NCBI GenBank assembly: GCA_003255025.1 | Contig: QANY01008329.1 | Span: 67,880 to 131,879 of the forward strand | Origin: Datisca glomerata | Taxonomy: Eukaryota; Streptophyta; Magnoliopsida; Cucurbitales; Datiscaceae | Direction of reading: 5' to 3' | Length of the DNA stretch: 64,000 nucleotides | Shown: piece after piece, positions 32,580 through 45,712 of the stretch | Position numbering within the stretch: the stretch's first letter is position 1 | Layout of the letters: every line of letters starts with the position of its first letter | Position numbers and translations under genes: made by a program | The notes under the pieces: model-generated | Seen by the model: only the letters and a program-made list of their open reading frames with translations | Told to the model about the DNA's origin: nothing | Database searches by the model: none

Positions 32580-33981
32580 GTGTTTATGTTCATCCTTTTT
32601 CACAAATTGGCTAAGGTACCCTTTTTGATCAGCTGCTCAATATAGTCATTGAGCTAGAAACAGTCGTGCGTGTAATGCCCGTTGCTCTTATGATAGGAGA
32701 AATATTTATCTTTATCTTTGTAGCTAGGTTCCTTGGTGAACGAGACCAGTCTTTTCAACTATGGTTTGTCTTTAATTGTCTCTAGTATTTGGATGACCAG
32801 GATGGTCAACGGTGTGTATAATTTATCCCTTGGGTGGACTCTGTCAAGATCTCACCTCCGATACGTATTCCTTTTTTGTTGGACTTTCCTCTCATCTAGT
32901 CTTTCTATTTCGTCATGCTTTCTTCTTTCAGGTCTTACACTTCTTTCCCGCTTCCATGATTCCTCATTTTTCTGTTCAAACATTCTCTTCTTACTCATCT
33001 TCTCTTCCTTCAGGGTAATATAGGTCTGCGCCCATTGAAAAACTTCCGCCATAGAAAGGGGCATCACCTTGGAAAGATCCTTGAAAAAGGGTGTCTCTAG
33101 GTTCAGACATTGCCAGAAGGCAAATCTCGTAAATCGATCATTGCAGTTCTTGACCTTGGCCATCTCCTATTTGAAGTGATAAGTGTACTCCCGCAGGGAC
33201 TCCCCTTCCTTGGTAGAGATTGTCATTAGGTGTTCTGAATCTTCCATGACTGTACGCTAAGTAAAGTACTGTTGTATGAAAACAGAGGACATAACAGACT
33301 GGTGGGGAACATTCTGCACATCAACTTATCATCATGTTAGTACAGGGCCATGTCTTGTATGAATCGTCGAAGATGGTCCACGAGATTAGTCTTTCCTTCA
33401 TAGCATTTGAATCTGGGAGCAATGAATTTTTTAGGTATGGGCGCTGCTAGGACTTCTGGGCCTAATGGCGTCCGAATAAAAGATTCGAGGTCAGTTTTTC
33501 CCGTACTCCTGAGATTCCTTATTTCCATCATCTTTGGGTCGAACAATTCTTCTATTTCTTCCTTTGACATGACTTGAGATTCATGTGCCTCTCCTGTAGC
33601 TTCCTTCATAAGGTTCTGCGACTGGACTTCTTATTCCCGTCGCATGTTTATATTGTTCTCATGGTCTCTTTGTCTTCCATCTCAATGGTTGCCCCCAGAC
33701 TGGGCTTCCTTTTCATTGTTGTTTTTCCATTCTTCATCACTCACCCGTTGGCTAACCTCTGCTCATGTTTTTGTACGTTCATGTTATAGTGTGTTGATTT
33801 GATCTTGCACATTCTGCCATGCAATACGTATTGTTTCAGCGTTCCTCCTTTCCATCTCATGCATCCCGTTTAGGACTGTCTATAGCATTTCCATCGGTGG
33901 GGTTGGTTGATCTACGTGCTCATCTTTATTTTTGGTTCTATTGTCCTCATTTAGAGCTGCGTTGGAGCTGGTTCTAGGCAT
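32580..33981 (-). pseudogene. Tat-like element gag
   Basis: Starts MPRTSSNAALNEDNRTKNKD at 33981 and has internal stops. 33609-33337 reads EELFDPKMMEIR...PLGPEVLAAPIPKKFIAPRF..YEGKTNLVDHLRRF, the conserved gag entry. 33163-32852 reads MAKVKNCNDRFTRFAFWQCL...PLSMAEVFQWAQTYITLKEE. Near 32720-32620 comes YFSYHKSNGHYTHDCF and LNDYIEQLIKKGTL, the degenerate Cys/His segment in which the usual first Cys is Phe. No intact frame. Confidence 0.9.
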
Positions 33982-34044
33982 GTTTATAGTTTTATAGGGT
34001 GGGTCTCTTGAGTTTTTTTTCAACACTCAATGAAAGAACCAAAA

Positions 34045-34825
34045 TGTAAAAGATTTTTCTTGCTAATCAGGGATCAAAGGGAAAAGTATTGATAAGGGTT
34101 GTTTGTATGAGTATTAATAGGAGAGAGAGAGAGAAAGTAAATACTCTGAGTTGTATTGTTTATTTTTTTAGTTGTATTGAATGTATGTGTTTCATTTAAC
34201 ACAATGGCCTTTATATAGGCTTCCTAATTTGTAGGAACTGATTACAATGATAATAAAAGGGAGGGCACGTTTCTACTAGACATGGCCCTCCTTCCCAACC
34301 TTATTTATTAGTTCCATTTGTCTATTTCAACCACCAATCAGTCACAATCACTTGGCTAGTCATAGCCACTTGGTGGCCAGCCATCCTATCTTGTCTGAGT
34401 CATTCAACTACCTTATTAATCATGCCAATTGACCGTCATTCCAGACCCTTTTTGTCCGTTGCCGTTCTTGCACTGTTCAGCGATTTCCTTAGCCGTTTAG
34501 GGTAGTTCTCCGAGTCTCAGGTTCCTATTTCCGTTCCAGAGGCGTGGGTCCCCTTAGTTATTTCCTGTTCTTTAAGGCGCGAGTCCCTCGTCAGTCGATT
34601 CTTGTTAACTTGTCACATTTTTCCCGTTCTAATGATTTTCCCGTTCTGATGTTCTTCCCTGTTCTGATGCTTTTTCCGATCTTGAGGTGCTGGTCCTTCT
34701 CGTTTGCTTACGGGTGTCTCGCAACGTCAATCTTCTTCCTCAATTCCACTTTTCTGTGACCTTTCGTGAGCCATTTGGTTGGCCCACCTTATCAACGTGG
34801 CAGTGAATGTTTTTTTACCTATTCA
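34045..34825 (-). repeat. Tat-like element 5' LTR
   Basis: TGTAAAAGATTTTTC...TTACCTATTCA on the plus strand; aligns with 26078-26869. The same 18-bp minisatellite is present at 34617-34690, with about four copies. The inner edge is followed on the element strand by TTTTGGTTCTTTCA, the presumed primer-binding region, whose tRNA I cannot name. Confidence 0.85.
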
Positions 34826-34864
34826 TTCCTTAAGGACCATCTGGACCTAACAATGACCTCGCCA

Positions 34865-36485
34865 TGAATTGGAGTATTCACAGAGTCTTTGATTAACTTT
34901 TAATCACAGTAAATGCTTCAATCACTTAATCACACACACGTAATAAGGCTAATAGAATAATATATATAATAATTTATTTATAAATGTGCCATTCTAGTGG
35001 GACCCACTGCAATTGGTGCAACACTTCAGTGCTGCACGACACTATAGTGTTCACCGTGTCACTGTAGTGATATGTGACATAATAGTAATTAATGTCTATC
35101 TCTGATTCAAAAATCAGTGATTGACAAGTGGAGTCCAATATGTCACGTGATAATGTTTCCCAAATTTATTATTTATTTTAATCAGATAAATATCTAGATA
35201 TCAGTTAATTCAAAAATAACTTATCTGATCACCCTATCAACTAACTTAACTGTTAGTTCATAAATAACAGATTTAGTTTCAAATTTGAATTATTATCTCA
35301 TAGTAATTCAACATTATTTAATTTCATAAATCAAATATGTAGTCTCACTTATCGATTAACACACAAATTAATCAATATATTTATTTAATTATAATTACTG
35401 AAAATTATAATAAATAACTTAATTAATTAATTATATATAATTATCTCATAATTATATACTTACCCCAAAAATTTAATTCCTATCGCAAGTTAGTTATTTT
35501 CTCATGTCCTGAAATATTAACACCCTAAACTGTGTAGTACATAGGTGACTCGGGGACCATGAACCCATAATTCTAAGCTCCCATTAAACTAGATTATTAA
35601 TTACACTCTTTAACTAAATAATTATATTTATTAATTTCATTATTACTCCACTATAAATATGAAATTCTACTCTTAGTAATTACAGAATATATTTACAGAG
35701 TATTCTCGTCTAATCCCTTGATATAATCATTTCATGTAGTTCTGTCCTCCAATTATTGGTACGTAAATTAGAGCTTGTCAAAATTATCATTTTACACTTC
35801 TAATTACCTATTGATCTTTAAGTACCATTAATTCACTAGTGAATGTTCAATTTATAATCTTATTATAAATTTGAGCTCAATAACCAGTTGGTTCTAGAAT
35901 TAACACTTAAGGGAACCAATATATGATCCGTTAGGAAAGCTTAGATTCTAAATGTTGTAAAATCATGTTTCCAGCCATTAATATCACTAAATCTCTAAAA
36001 CAAACGCCATTAGTTTGTTTTACAAACAAACATTAACGAGTGAATCAAAAGATCCAACATACATGCATAGGGGTTCATGACTACTCAGAATTTAGCTGAT
36101 TTACATATGATCATCAGATTTGATGTGTAATAAATCTTTATGATAAACGATAAGTTAATAAAAATATTGATCTACATCGGTCCAGTCCTATATATTCTAA
36201 TTATATAAAGTAAATTCATTAAGTTGTTTATCCAAATCAGTGATCCAGATCTAGATCACATGTGTTAAAAATGTTTAGTAAACTGTACTAGCAACCATTC
36301 ATTAAAGATTTCATATTTTAATACGTTGCGGATAATTTTAGTCTCATTAATGAATATGAAATTTTCAAATATTTATATATGTTATTCAATAATAATTCAA
36401 AAGAACAATTATAAGAAAAATGTAATTGCATTAATTTCATATTAAAAAAATTTAAACACATGCTTTGAGGGCACTATGCCCAAAA
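34865..36485 (-). repeat. copia-2 3' LTR (left)
   Basis: Starts TGAATTGGAG and ends near GCACTATGCCCAAAA, just before ATCTACCACTTACCC, the complement of a polypurine-like tract placed as in copia-1. AT-rich, no coding content. About 1.6 kb, much longer than the LTRs of copia-1 or copia-S. Confidence 0.65.
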
Positions 36486-36519
36486 ATCTACCACTTACCC
36501 TAAAGAAAATGTGGCATCT

Positions 36520-38160
36520 CTCTCAACCCCATATTTCACACCTGAACCTCAGATGACTTCACATAAAGTGTCTTGGTAAATGGATTATATAGGTTTCTGA
36601 TCTGATGCTATCTTAATAACAGTTACATCCCCTCGGTGCACGATCTCTCTTACAAGATGATATTTTCTCTCAATGTGCTTGCCCCTCTTGTGACCTTTTA
36701 GTTCTTTGGAATTACCTACCAATCCACTATTGTCACAGTACAAGATCAGTGGCTTATCCATATTTGAAACTGCTTCCAGATCATTATAAATTTTTTTTAG
36801 CTATACCGCTTCTTTTGCAGCTTCACAAGCTGCTATATATTCGGCTTCCATAGTGGAATCTATAATACATGATTATTTAATACTTCTCTAGACTACAACT
36901 CCTCCACCTATGATGAATACTGATCCAGACTTCGACTTTCAACTGTCCCTATCTGATTAAAAACTAGATTCAGTATATTCAGTGGGGTTCAGGTCTCCAA
37001 CTGAATAAACAAACATATAATTTATTGTTCTCCGAAGGTGCTTGAAAATGTGATTTACTGCAATTCGATGTTCTAAACCAGAATTTGATTGATAACGACT
37101 GACAATTCCTACTACATAATAGATGCCTGATCTCATACACAACATTGCATATATGAGACTACCAACGAATGAAGCAAAAGGATCATTTCTCATATCCTAT
37201 TCTTCCTGATGTGTCTTAGGACACTGTTAGTTGGAAAGGACAATTCGATGTTTGTCGGTAGTTGACATTTCTTAGAATTTTTCATCGAGAATCTCTCCAG
37301 CTCCTTATCAATATAAGATACCTGAGAAAATACCAAGAACTTGTTCTTTCTATCCCTTAGGATTTGGATGCCGAGAACATAGCTCACCTCTCCTAAATTT
37401 TTCATTTGGAATTTCTCAGCTAACCACTTCTTTAATTTTGACAAAGTTTCTTCATCATTTCCAATTAATAGAATATCGTCTACATAAGGAATTAAGAAAA
37501 CCATTATATTATCTTTGATATATTTATAAACACAAGATTCGTCTATATTTTTCATGAAGTCATACGGTTTAATAATTTCATCAAAGGTAAGATTCCAAGA
37601 TCTTGATCCTTGCTTTACTCCTTAAATAGATTTAATCAACTTGCTTACTTTATGATCTTATCATTTTTTCACGAACCCTTATGGTTCCATCATGTAGATG
37701 TTTTCTTCAAGAGAGTCATTCAGAAAAGCTGTCTCGACATCTATTTACCATATTTCATAGACTAAACTAGTGGCTATGGATAAAAAAATGCAAATGAAAT
37801 TTAGCATGGCAATGGGAGAGAATGTCACTTCATAATCGACTCTTTCTCTTTGTCGTGCCTTGAAAGTCTACTTTCCCATATGCACCTCTTTTCTTCTTGA
37901 AGAACCATTTACATCCAATAGGCCTGACATCTTCAGGTGGATCTACAAGTTCTCAAACAGAATTGGAATATATCAATTTCATTTCTTGGTTCATGGAATC
38001 TTGCCATTTATCCTTTTCAGGATCTTCCCGTCTCTTTAAAGGTTAATAGATCATCCTTATCAGTATCAGACAATAGGACATGTGCCTCTAGTTCATAGCG
38101 AATATGTTGTCTTACAACACTTCCACTACGATGTTGCACCAGTGTTTCCTAAATAGGAAC
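36520..38160 (-). pseudogene. copia-2 reverse transcriptase and RNase H
   Basis: Frame 37555-37190 carries ESCVYKYIKDN, an intact YVDD (FLIPYVDDILLIGND), FQMKNLGEVSYVLGIQI and SQVSYIDKELERF. After a shift 37193-36957 continues FASFVGSLIYAMLCMRSGI, VGIVSRYQSN, LRRTINYM and YTESSF, where the family has YTDSDF. RNase H remnants further left include DSTMEAEYIAACEAAKEAV, LYCDNSGLVGNSKE and KHIERKYHLVREIVHRGDV (about 36830-36620). RT N-terminal motifs are traceable to about 38150 with stops. Confidence 0.92.
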
Positions 38161-38239
38161 AATGGTTTCTGTGATTTATCATTTATCAGTTAATCATGAA
38201 GATAGTCTGTTCTCAAGATACTAATTATTCAAGAATTAC

Positions 38240-39110
38240 TTTTCTTCGAGGTTTGTAGTTTTTCATATAACCATGCTTGAGGAAAGTAGCATTTCCATTG
38301 TGACTATAAAAGTACCCACCTCTTGTTTCTGGAGCATAGCCAACAAATATACACACTTCAGATCTTGAGTTTAACTTTCTAGTCTTGGGTCTAAAAATGT
38401 GAGCTGGACACTCTCATATACGAAAATGATGCAAACTAGGTTTGGAGCCATTACACAACTCTAAAGTGTCTTGCTTATAGACTTAGAATGTACTACATTC
38501 AAAATGTAGGTTGCCATTTGAAGTGCATATCCTCATAATGTGAGTGGTAGTGATGAGTAGCTTAACATTGACCTAACCATATCCAATAGGGTTTGATTTC
38601 TCATTTCTGAAATATCATTTTGTTATGGCATTCCAAGTGTTGTGAGTTGGGATAGAATGTCATATTCCAGCAGGTAATCCTTGAATTCTAAATCCAAGAA
38701 TTCACCACCTCGATCTGATCGAAGTGTTTTAAAAAATTTACCTAATTGCTTTTCATATTTAGCTTTGAGTCTTTAAACTTTTCAAAAATTTCAGGCTTTC
38801 TGTGCATTAGGTAAGTATAACTATATTTAGAGTGTTCGTCAATAAATGTGACAAAATACTCATACCCACCTTTAACTTGTACATTGATCGATCCACAAAC
38901 ATCATTATGTACTAGCTCAAGTGGTGCTGATGCTCTTTGGCCCTTTCTAGTGAACAGTCTCTTGGTCATTTTACCCTCTAGACAAGATTCACAAACTGAA
39001 AGAGTCTCAACTTTTAATTCTCTCAAAACACCATACTTTGTTAATAGATTAAATCTATCTTGATTAATATGTCCCAACCTAAGATTCCATAGATACGTTC
39101 CATCATCCTG
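38240..39110 (-). pseudogene. copia-2 integrase
   Basis: 39077-38742 reads MGHINQDRFNLLTKYGVL, CESCLEGKMTKR (second Cys pair), LELVHNDVCGSI (Asp 1), VKGGYEYFVTFIDEHSKYSY. After a frameshift comes LRSDRGGEF near 38720 (Asp 2) and SEMRNQTLLDMVRSM near 38590 (Glu retained), then LWGYALQMATYILN. All three catalytic residues survive, but in different frames. Confidence 0.9.
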
Positions 39111-39119
39111 AGAAACTCT

Positions 39120-40015
39120 TTGTCTGTTGTTACTTTTAAGATTTGCTACTTTAAAAAATTCTGAATTATATAAGGTACATTCAATCTATTTAAGCATATA
39201 CCGTCCGTTCAAAATTTTTGCAGACAAATGTTGAATCCATTCTTAGAAATAATAAACTGATTATTCCTAAAAGAAATATAAAAAAAATTGTTCATGCAAC
39301 AAAGATAAAGAAATTAAATTTCTCAAAAATTCATAAATAAAATAAACATTGGTCAAAACAAGAAAACTATTTCTATAACTGAAACGGACTGTCCCTAATG
39401 CTTTTGCTGACACGAGCACACCACTGCTAACTCTCATTATCATCTCACCATCAGCCATCTCCCTTGATGAATCAAACATCTGCAAAGAGAACATACATGG
39501 TTAGTGGCTTATAAATCTAATATTCAGGATGAAAAATTATATTCTACTAAATAAGCTTTAAGTATAAGTAAATCATATTTATCTTTCGTTTTCAGCTTGG
39601 ATGGATACATGCTCTAGTTTTTCTTCCAGTGACCTTCAAGCCCACAATGGAAACATTTTCCCATGAGTTTGTTGTCAATCTTATTCTTCTTGCTCTCGAC
39701 TAACCTCTTCGCTTTCTTTTTATTATTATTCTTACTTTTATCATTATCATTCTTCTTCTTCTTATTGTTACCAATAATAATAGAGGAAGAAGGGTTTTGC
39801 TCAGCAACATTTGTCTGGCCCTCAATGGTAGCTCCTGTATCTATAATCCAAGCATTGACAACAGGATTTTCAAGACATTTTCAGCAAGAATGAACTTCTT
39901 TTTCTCATATACCAGCATCATATTCGAGTTTGACTTTCATCTTATGAAATTATCACCATTAAGTTTTTCAAGTGCAAGCAAAGCAGTAATAAGATTGCAT
40001 ATGACAAATATAATA
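39120..40015 (-). pseudogene. copia-2 gag remnant, zinc knuckle and protease
   Basis: From the right: KLNGDNFIR, stop, KSNSNMMLVYEKKKFIL (39985-39880), the gag N-terminal core, followed soon after by a Lys/Asn-rich stretch (39800-39680) and the knuckle GKCFHCGLEGHWKKN (39663-39615), where the last Cys codon is now TAG. The middle of gag is missing. Protease: LDL, stop, ATNHVC near 39520, where the family has LDSGATNHVC, so the catalytic loop is destroyed; then EMADGEMIMRVSSGVLVSAKALGTV and LTNVYFIYEFLRNLISLS (39470-39310). Confidence 0.85.
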
Positions 40016-42415
40016 AAAAATTAAAAATTAAAACATATATTATTTAATATAATTGTAATAAATATCAAGAAATTTGGAAATTAAAGGTGATGCATGCATG
40101 CAACATATCAAACACATAAACTTAATAATTACTAATCCACGATAAGACAACCTAACAGTTAATGTGCGCCTTAGGGTTGGTCAGATTAATTTTAAACCGT
40201 CTATGAGACATTCTCATCCGTATTTATTAAAACTTAAAATATCTTATATTTTCTCTTTTAATAATTAGTTATCACTTATTTGGTCAAGTCACAATTATCC
40301 ACTCAAAACTTAATTGTGACTTTATGAGTGTAATCATTATTTTAGATTCCATGACTTGATTTAGAATATGCCGCCTTAGGATCGGTCAAGTCTAAACTAT
40401 ATCATTTAATCCTATCTTTTTAAGAAGATCAACCTTGATATTGATACAGTTCAAAACCTTTCTTAGAGATATGAAAACAAAGCCATCATGAGGCTCTCAC
40501 TGTATTTAACGGTGTTGTACTAATAATGGAGATTATAGGTTACATTGACATGCTAACCTTTACATTGACATGTCAACTTTCTCCCGCTCACTATTTTATA
40601 ATTAACGTGTTCCTATTTTAATTAATCAATTAATTCTAAATTAATTACTTTAAAATAACCCTATGAATATAATATTAATTATTAATCCAATCTAATTGTT
40701 CCAAGTTCATTTAACCTTCTAAAGAGCTTAAGTCAAAATTAGCTAAAGTTAGAATAACTAATTGATTGCATTCATCAAACTTTAATAAAACACTTTTAAT
40801 AAAGTCGATTATCCTAAATGTTAGTAAGGTTTTTAGAGTGGTGTGATTACCAAGTTTAACTAATTAAAACTTAACAGTTTACATGCAATTGATTTCTAAA
40901 AATAATTCATATAAATACATTAGGAGAGTCCTAATCAATCATGTTTCTACTAATGACATGCATGATTAAATAAAACTGTGTGGGGTATCATGTATGACAG
41001 GTGATTGACTAATTTAGGATCATGTTATCAATCAAATTAATAATTATTTATTTAAATAACTAAATTAACAAATGATGAACCAAGTGACTATTGTGTATTT
41101 CTAAATTATAACATTTGAAAAAATAATAATAATTAAAAAGTGGACTTTAAAAATATATATTTTCAAAATAGCTCATTCTCCACAAAAGGTCCATCTTCAT
41201 AATCTTCAAGTTTTGATCCAAACTCTTTTAATTAGGATAAACTATTTTTCTCCCATTAATTACCTTTTAAAATTTATTGAATTTGATTAGTCAAAAAATA
41301 ATTTAGTGACTTATCAAACCTGGGTCAATTCCAATAAATAAATTAATTTTAGTTTTCAAAATATTAAAATCAATAACTAATTTTAAAATTAAAAGATAAA
41401 TGATAAGGTTAGGGTTTTGGCGAAACATCGCAGGGATAGGGCAATACGGTATCCGGGTTTTTGTGAAACATACCCTAGCAATCACAACGATTGCCGCCGA
41501 TGGTGGCCATGGGACACTGCCACTGCTGCCGCCGGCTGTCCATCCACTGCCGGTGTCCCTCACGGCGGCATTGCCGCCTGTGCCACTCTCGGCGGGGCCA
41601 CAACCGCTGATTTTTCCAGTGGCAATTCCGCCGCTGGAAAGCCGGCAGCGCCAGTGCCGGCAATCACTTTGCCAGTGCCGGTGCCGGTGCCGAATCTCCT
41701 TAACGGGGTTTCTTTTTTCCATTTTCTTCTCCCTATTTGTCTCATGCATTCGCGTAGGAAATTTTTACAACATAATATTAAAAATAAAATAAAATAATTA
41801 TACAAATTTTTATGCCCCAAAACGGCTTACATATGATCTAAGGAAAAATAAGAAAGACTAAACTCAAAAGTCACCATACAATTAATGATTCATCATTAAA
41901 CCATACGTTCAAAAAGTATAACCATCTATTCATTCATACATATCAAAATATATAATGAATAATGTAGGAACACTCACACAATATTTAATGTATTCATATA
42001 TAAAGACCGTTTTGAAAAAAATTCTTCGAATCAGTGAAGTCGCGCGATGGAGGCGTGGTGGCTTAACAAATTTAATTTATTTATAATGGGAAAACAATTG
42101 CAACACCACAATTTCCAAAAATAAAAACTTTTTAATGAAAAATACATTTTCTCATCAGGTCCATTATATATCTATACATTAAATCTAAGACATACAAAGA
42201 TATGAATTATACCTCTTGTAGTCTATCAAGTGTCCTTACCAACAACAAGTTGGAGGTTCCACGAATAACGAACTGCGAGATCCACATCAAGATGTTCCAA
42301 GACAATACTGTGGGCATGTAGAATATATCAAAGATACTTTTCTATCTCTAGATGTACTCAACACATGAGATCTAGAGATTTAGTGAAGGACTTTTGTGAC
42401 ACAAAAACTTTAAAA
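40016..42415 (-). other. copia-2 leader region with GC-rich island
   Basis: AT-rich non-coding DNA between the right LTR fragment and gag. 41460-41710 is strongly GC-rich with short repeats of GCCGGTGCC and GCCGCC type; several overlapping frames there on both strands (e.g. 41400-41792 plus, 41303-41749 minus) arise from composition. 42190-42415 contains GAGATCCACATCAAGATG and CTAGATGTACTCAACAC phrases that may be LTR-proximal sequence. No primer-binding site was recognised. Confidence 0.5.
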
Positions 42416-42418
42416 AGG

Positions 42419-42720
42419 AATTGGAGTATTCATAGAGTCTTTGATTAACTTTTAATCATAGTTAATTCTTCAATTACTTGATCACGCGCACTTAATCATG
42501 CCAATAGAATAATATCTATATATATTTGAGGTCAGGGCTCATTAGATTTTAGGGTGTACATAAAATAATAAATTATTTACAAATGTGTCATTGTAGTGGG
42601 ACCCATTATAATTGGTGTAGCATTATAGTGCCACACAGCACTGAATTGTGCCGTGCAAAGTTATAGTGCATCACAACACTACTGACTCACGACACCACTG
42701 ACTCATGACACTACTAACTA
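42419..42720 (-). repeat. copia-2 right LTR fragment
   Basis: Matches 34866-35140 of the left LTR, with an extra stretch at about 42520-42565 absent from the left copy. Truncated at about 42720 by the copia-3 fragment. Confidence 0.65.
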
Positions 42721-42724
42721 TCCT

Positions 42725-44545
42725 TTGAATAAGATACCCAAAAAGAAATAGGATAAGACCCCATAAGAGTTATGAAAATGTAGAAAACCATCATACAAAT
42801 ACTTATGAATTTGGGGATGTCGCAAAAGAAAATAGTACCTACACCCAAAAAGGTGAAGATAGGACCAAAAACTGGCGACTGCATTTTCATTGGTTATGCA
42901 AATAACAGTAGTGCGTATTGGTTCCTTGTGTACAAATCTAGCAATCTTGAGATTCACAAGTACATGATAATGGAGTCTAGGAATGTATCATTCTTTGAAC
43001 ATGTATTTCCTTACAAATTCAAGGAAGAGTCAAGCTCTTCAAAAAGTCTTCTTGAGACTATTGATGAAAAAGATAGTCAATACCAAGATGAAGTCGTGGT
43101 AAAACCCAGAAGGAGTAAAAGAGCAAGGACATAAAAGTCTTTTGGTTCGGATTTTATAACCTATATGATTGAAAGTTAACCAAGAACTTTCAATGAAGTC
43201 ATGAACTCCACTGAAGATCCTTTTTGGAAAGAGGCCATAATGAGTGAAATTGATTCCATTTTGCAAAACCATTCTTGGAAACTTGTGGACCTTCCACCTG
43301 GTTGTAAACCTTTGGGTTCCAAGTAGATTTTTAAATGAAAAATGAAAACCGATTGATCAATTAATAAATACAAGGCTAGACTTGTCATTAAATGTTATAG
43401 ACAGAACGAAGGTCTTGATTATTTTGATACATATTCTCCAGTGTCGAGAATAAACTCTATTAGGATGGTACTTGTAATCGTAGCTTTGTGAAATCTTGAA
43501 GTACATCAAATGGATGTGAAAACAACCTTTCTAAATGTAGATTTAAAGGAAGAAATCTACAGGGAACAACTAGAAAGGTTATCCTTTCCTGGGCAAGGAA
43601 AGAAAGTCTGTAAACTAGTGAATCATTGTATAGTTTTAAACAAGCACTAAAACAATGACATGAAAAATTTGACAATTATATGATGTCAAGTGTATTCAAA
43701 ATCATTAAATGTGATAAGTATATCTACGTTAAAGACACAAAAATTTGATATGTCGTTGTGTGCTTGTATTTTAATGACATGCTTATCATTGATAATAATG
43801 ACAAGATGATTAAATTTACGAAAGATATGTTGAAATCTCGATTTGACATGAAGGACATGGGACTTGATGATGTTATATTGGGAATAAAAGTCAAAAGAAC
43901 ATCAGATTGACATATTTTAAGCCATTTCCATTATGTAGATAATATTCTTGAAAATTCTTGGACAAATGTACACTAATATCCATTGGTGTTTTTGATTCAC
44001 TAGTGTCATCAAGTATTGAGGTACTTACGATATACTCAAAATTATAGATTGCACTATACAAGATATCCAACTGTCCTTGAAGGATATATTGATGCAAATT
44101 GGATATGTGATAAGAAAGATATGAAGTCTACTAGTGTGTTTTCACAATAGGAGGCACTTTCATAGCATGAAAATCCTCAAAACGCACTGTTATAGCTAAA
44201 TCCACTATGGAATCTGAGCTTATTGCAATGTATGTATGTGGGGAAGAGGTTGAGTGGTCATAGCACTTCCTAGAGGATATTCCAAGATAGCTAAAGCCTG
44301 TAACACCAATTTGTATACACTGTATAGTCAAAATGTTATTGGAATGGTACAAAACAATATGTATAATGGTAAGTCTAGATACATTCATCATTGGCATAGT
44401 ATCATTAAACAATTAGTCTTGATAGGAGTTATCACTCTTGACTATGTGAAGTCTAAGGATAATATTACGAATCCACTAACCAAAGGGTTAAATAGAGAGC
44501 TAGTTGAAAATTCATTGATAGGATTGAGACTAAAGCCCATATAAG
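42725..44545 (+). pseudogene. copia-3: Ty1/copia pol fragment (IN end, RT, RNase H)
   Basis: Opens inside the integrase C-terminal region (KTPYELWKCRKPSYKYL, CIFIGYANNSSAYWFLVYKSS, FFEHVFPYKF, PRRSKRART to 43134). RT: EAIMSEIDSILQNHSWKLVDLPPG, KARLVIKC, HQMDVKTTFLNVD, KVCKLVN. The catalytic box near 43770 reads YFNDMLI, where the family has YVDDMLI, so an Asp is lost. RNase [14 protein letters not shown] near 44075, STMESELIAM-like residues near 44200, and a final 44254-44544 frame with GVITLDYVKSKDNITNPLTKGL. No LTR of its own is visible. Both ends are abrupt. Confidence 0.9.
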
Positions 44546-44549
44546 AATA

Positions 44550-45712
44550 AGTTGATACAAAAATGAAAATTCTGTCTCGACCGATTTCAGTCTCCAATCA
44601 TGCTCTTCTTTAAATAACCTCGAAAATAATCCCACTATCCTTTCACGAACCTCATCCTCCATCAAAACGCTCACCCTCTCAATCTTAATGGCCCCAATAA
44701 AATTAGACCACTTATCATCTCGAGTAACAATATGAAAGTACTTTATATTTCTATCTCCATGACTCAGCCATAAAGCTCTAGACTTGTGCCTCCAATGAAT
44801 TTCCTCTACTATTATAACTCTACTCAATTTTCCATTGATACCCTCCCTGCACTCAAATTTCTCTTGAGGCAACTGACCATGCTGTTCCTCCTTGTCTAAC
44901 ACCTTTAACTCATTTAACAAAGTTAATTTGTTATTTTGCAGCTTGCCAAAAGACTCAACATTCCATTTCCTCAAGTCATATTTCAACATAGATAGCTTCC
45001 AGAAAGCTTCTTCATAAGAGAAAAAGAAAGATTCCCTCCTACCACATAAGAACTCCACCTAAGCCCCACAAAATCCATAAACCCCTCGTGCGAGAACCAT
45101 GTAGCCTCAAAATGAAAAGGGGTTTTCCATTTACACATCTCATCATGGTTAAGCATAATAGGGAAATAATCTTTGACTATCAAAGCCTCACTCTATTGTT
45201 TGACCAAGGTTTAGTGCTCCATTCTAAAGGAATATCGAACAAACAACTATCGTCTATGAACTCTATGAAAGCCAACATGTCTACTGAAAAGCCTCTGCTA
45301 TTCCACCTTTCCCTAGGAACTCTGACCATATTAAAGTCACCGCCGATGAACCAAGGCTGAACCCACCTGCTTCTAATACTAGACAACTCTCTTAAAAAAA
45401 TGGGTTTTAGCCCTGTATCACAAGGCTTGTACATTCCTGTAAAAAGAAACTCCCTATCATCCTCCTCGGGTGTCAATATGACTGATAAAGAACAAAGGTC
45501 ATGCTCCAAGTGAACGAGTTTAAACTTTGCTTCGTCCTAACAAATAAGAATCCCCCATGCCGCCCCAATAGCATCAAGGAATTTCCACCCTTTGTTCGGC
45601 CCCAAATGCTTGTGAATATCTGGCCTCTATTCTTTCAACATATTTTTTACAATCAATATTTTATCACAATCATTCAAACCCCTCACATTCCACGAAATAA
45701 TTTTTAAAGACA
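44550..45712 (-). pseudogene. LINE ORF2 fragment: endonuclease and RT lead-in
   Basis: Starts near 45712 with SLKIISWNVRGLNDCDKILIV, the usual apurinic-endonuclease opening, then lacks the segment that normally carries the catalytic QETK motif, resuming at LGPNKGWKFLDAIGAAWGIL. 45509-45180 continues with EFLFTGMYKP, WFIGGDFNMVRVPRERW (GGDFN at 45330-45344) and AFIEFIDDSCLFDIPL. 45058-44465 gives the linker before RT: HWRHKSRALWLSHGDRNIKYFHIVTR and EDEVRERIVGLFSRLF. The fragment ends at about 44550 against copia-3; the RT catalytic domain is absent. Confidence 0.88.

Larger units (their letters stand above)
26078..34825 (-). mobile_element. Tat-like Ty3/gypsy element
   Basis: Two LTRs (26078-26869 and 34045-34825) bound a minus-strand gag, PR, RT, RNase H, second RNase H, integrase order. 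The second (archaeal-type) RNase H, a long 3' untranslated region with tandem repeats, and an ORF on the opposite strand near the 3' LTR are hallmarks of the Tat lineage (as in Grande/Ogre-like elements). It contains an 0.8-kb hAT-like insertion at 30371-31168. I could not find a matching target duplication at the ends. All reading frames are broken. Confidence 0.9.
34865..42720 (-). mobile_element. copia-2: degenerate Ty1/copia element
   Basis: Minus-strand gag, PR, IN, RT, RNase H remnants between a long left LTR (34865-36485) and a right LTR fragment (from about 42420). GAATTGGAGTATTCA.AGAGTCTTTGATTAAC occurs at both 34866 and 42419, and the match continues some 270 bases. The right LTR is cut off near 42720, where copia-3 begins. 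The protein motifs resemble copia-F1. Confidence 0.8.

Noticed and set aside
41303..41820. Several overlapping 60-148-codon frames on both strands
   Set aside because: Stop-poor because of the GC-rich island in the copia-2 leader; open frames on both strands at once indicate composition, not coding.
34045..42720. Treating the Tat-like 5' LTR and copia-2 as one element
   Set aside because: LTR sequences, domain order and protein families differ; they are neighbours with about 40 unassigned bases between.
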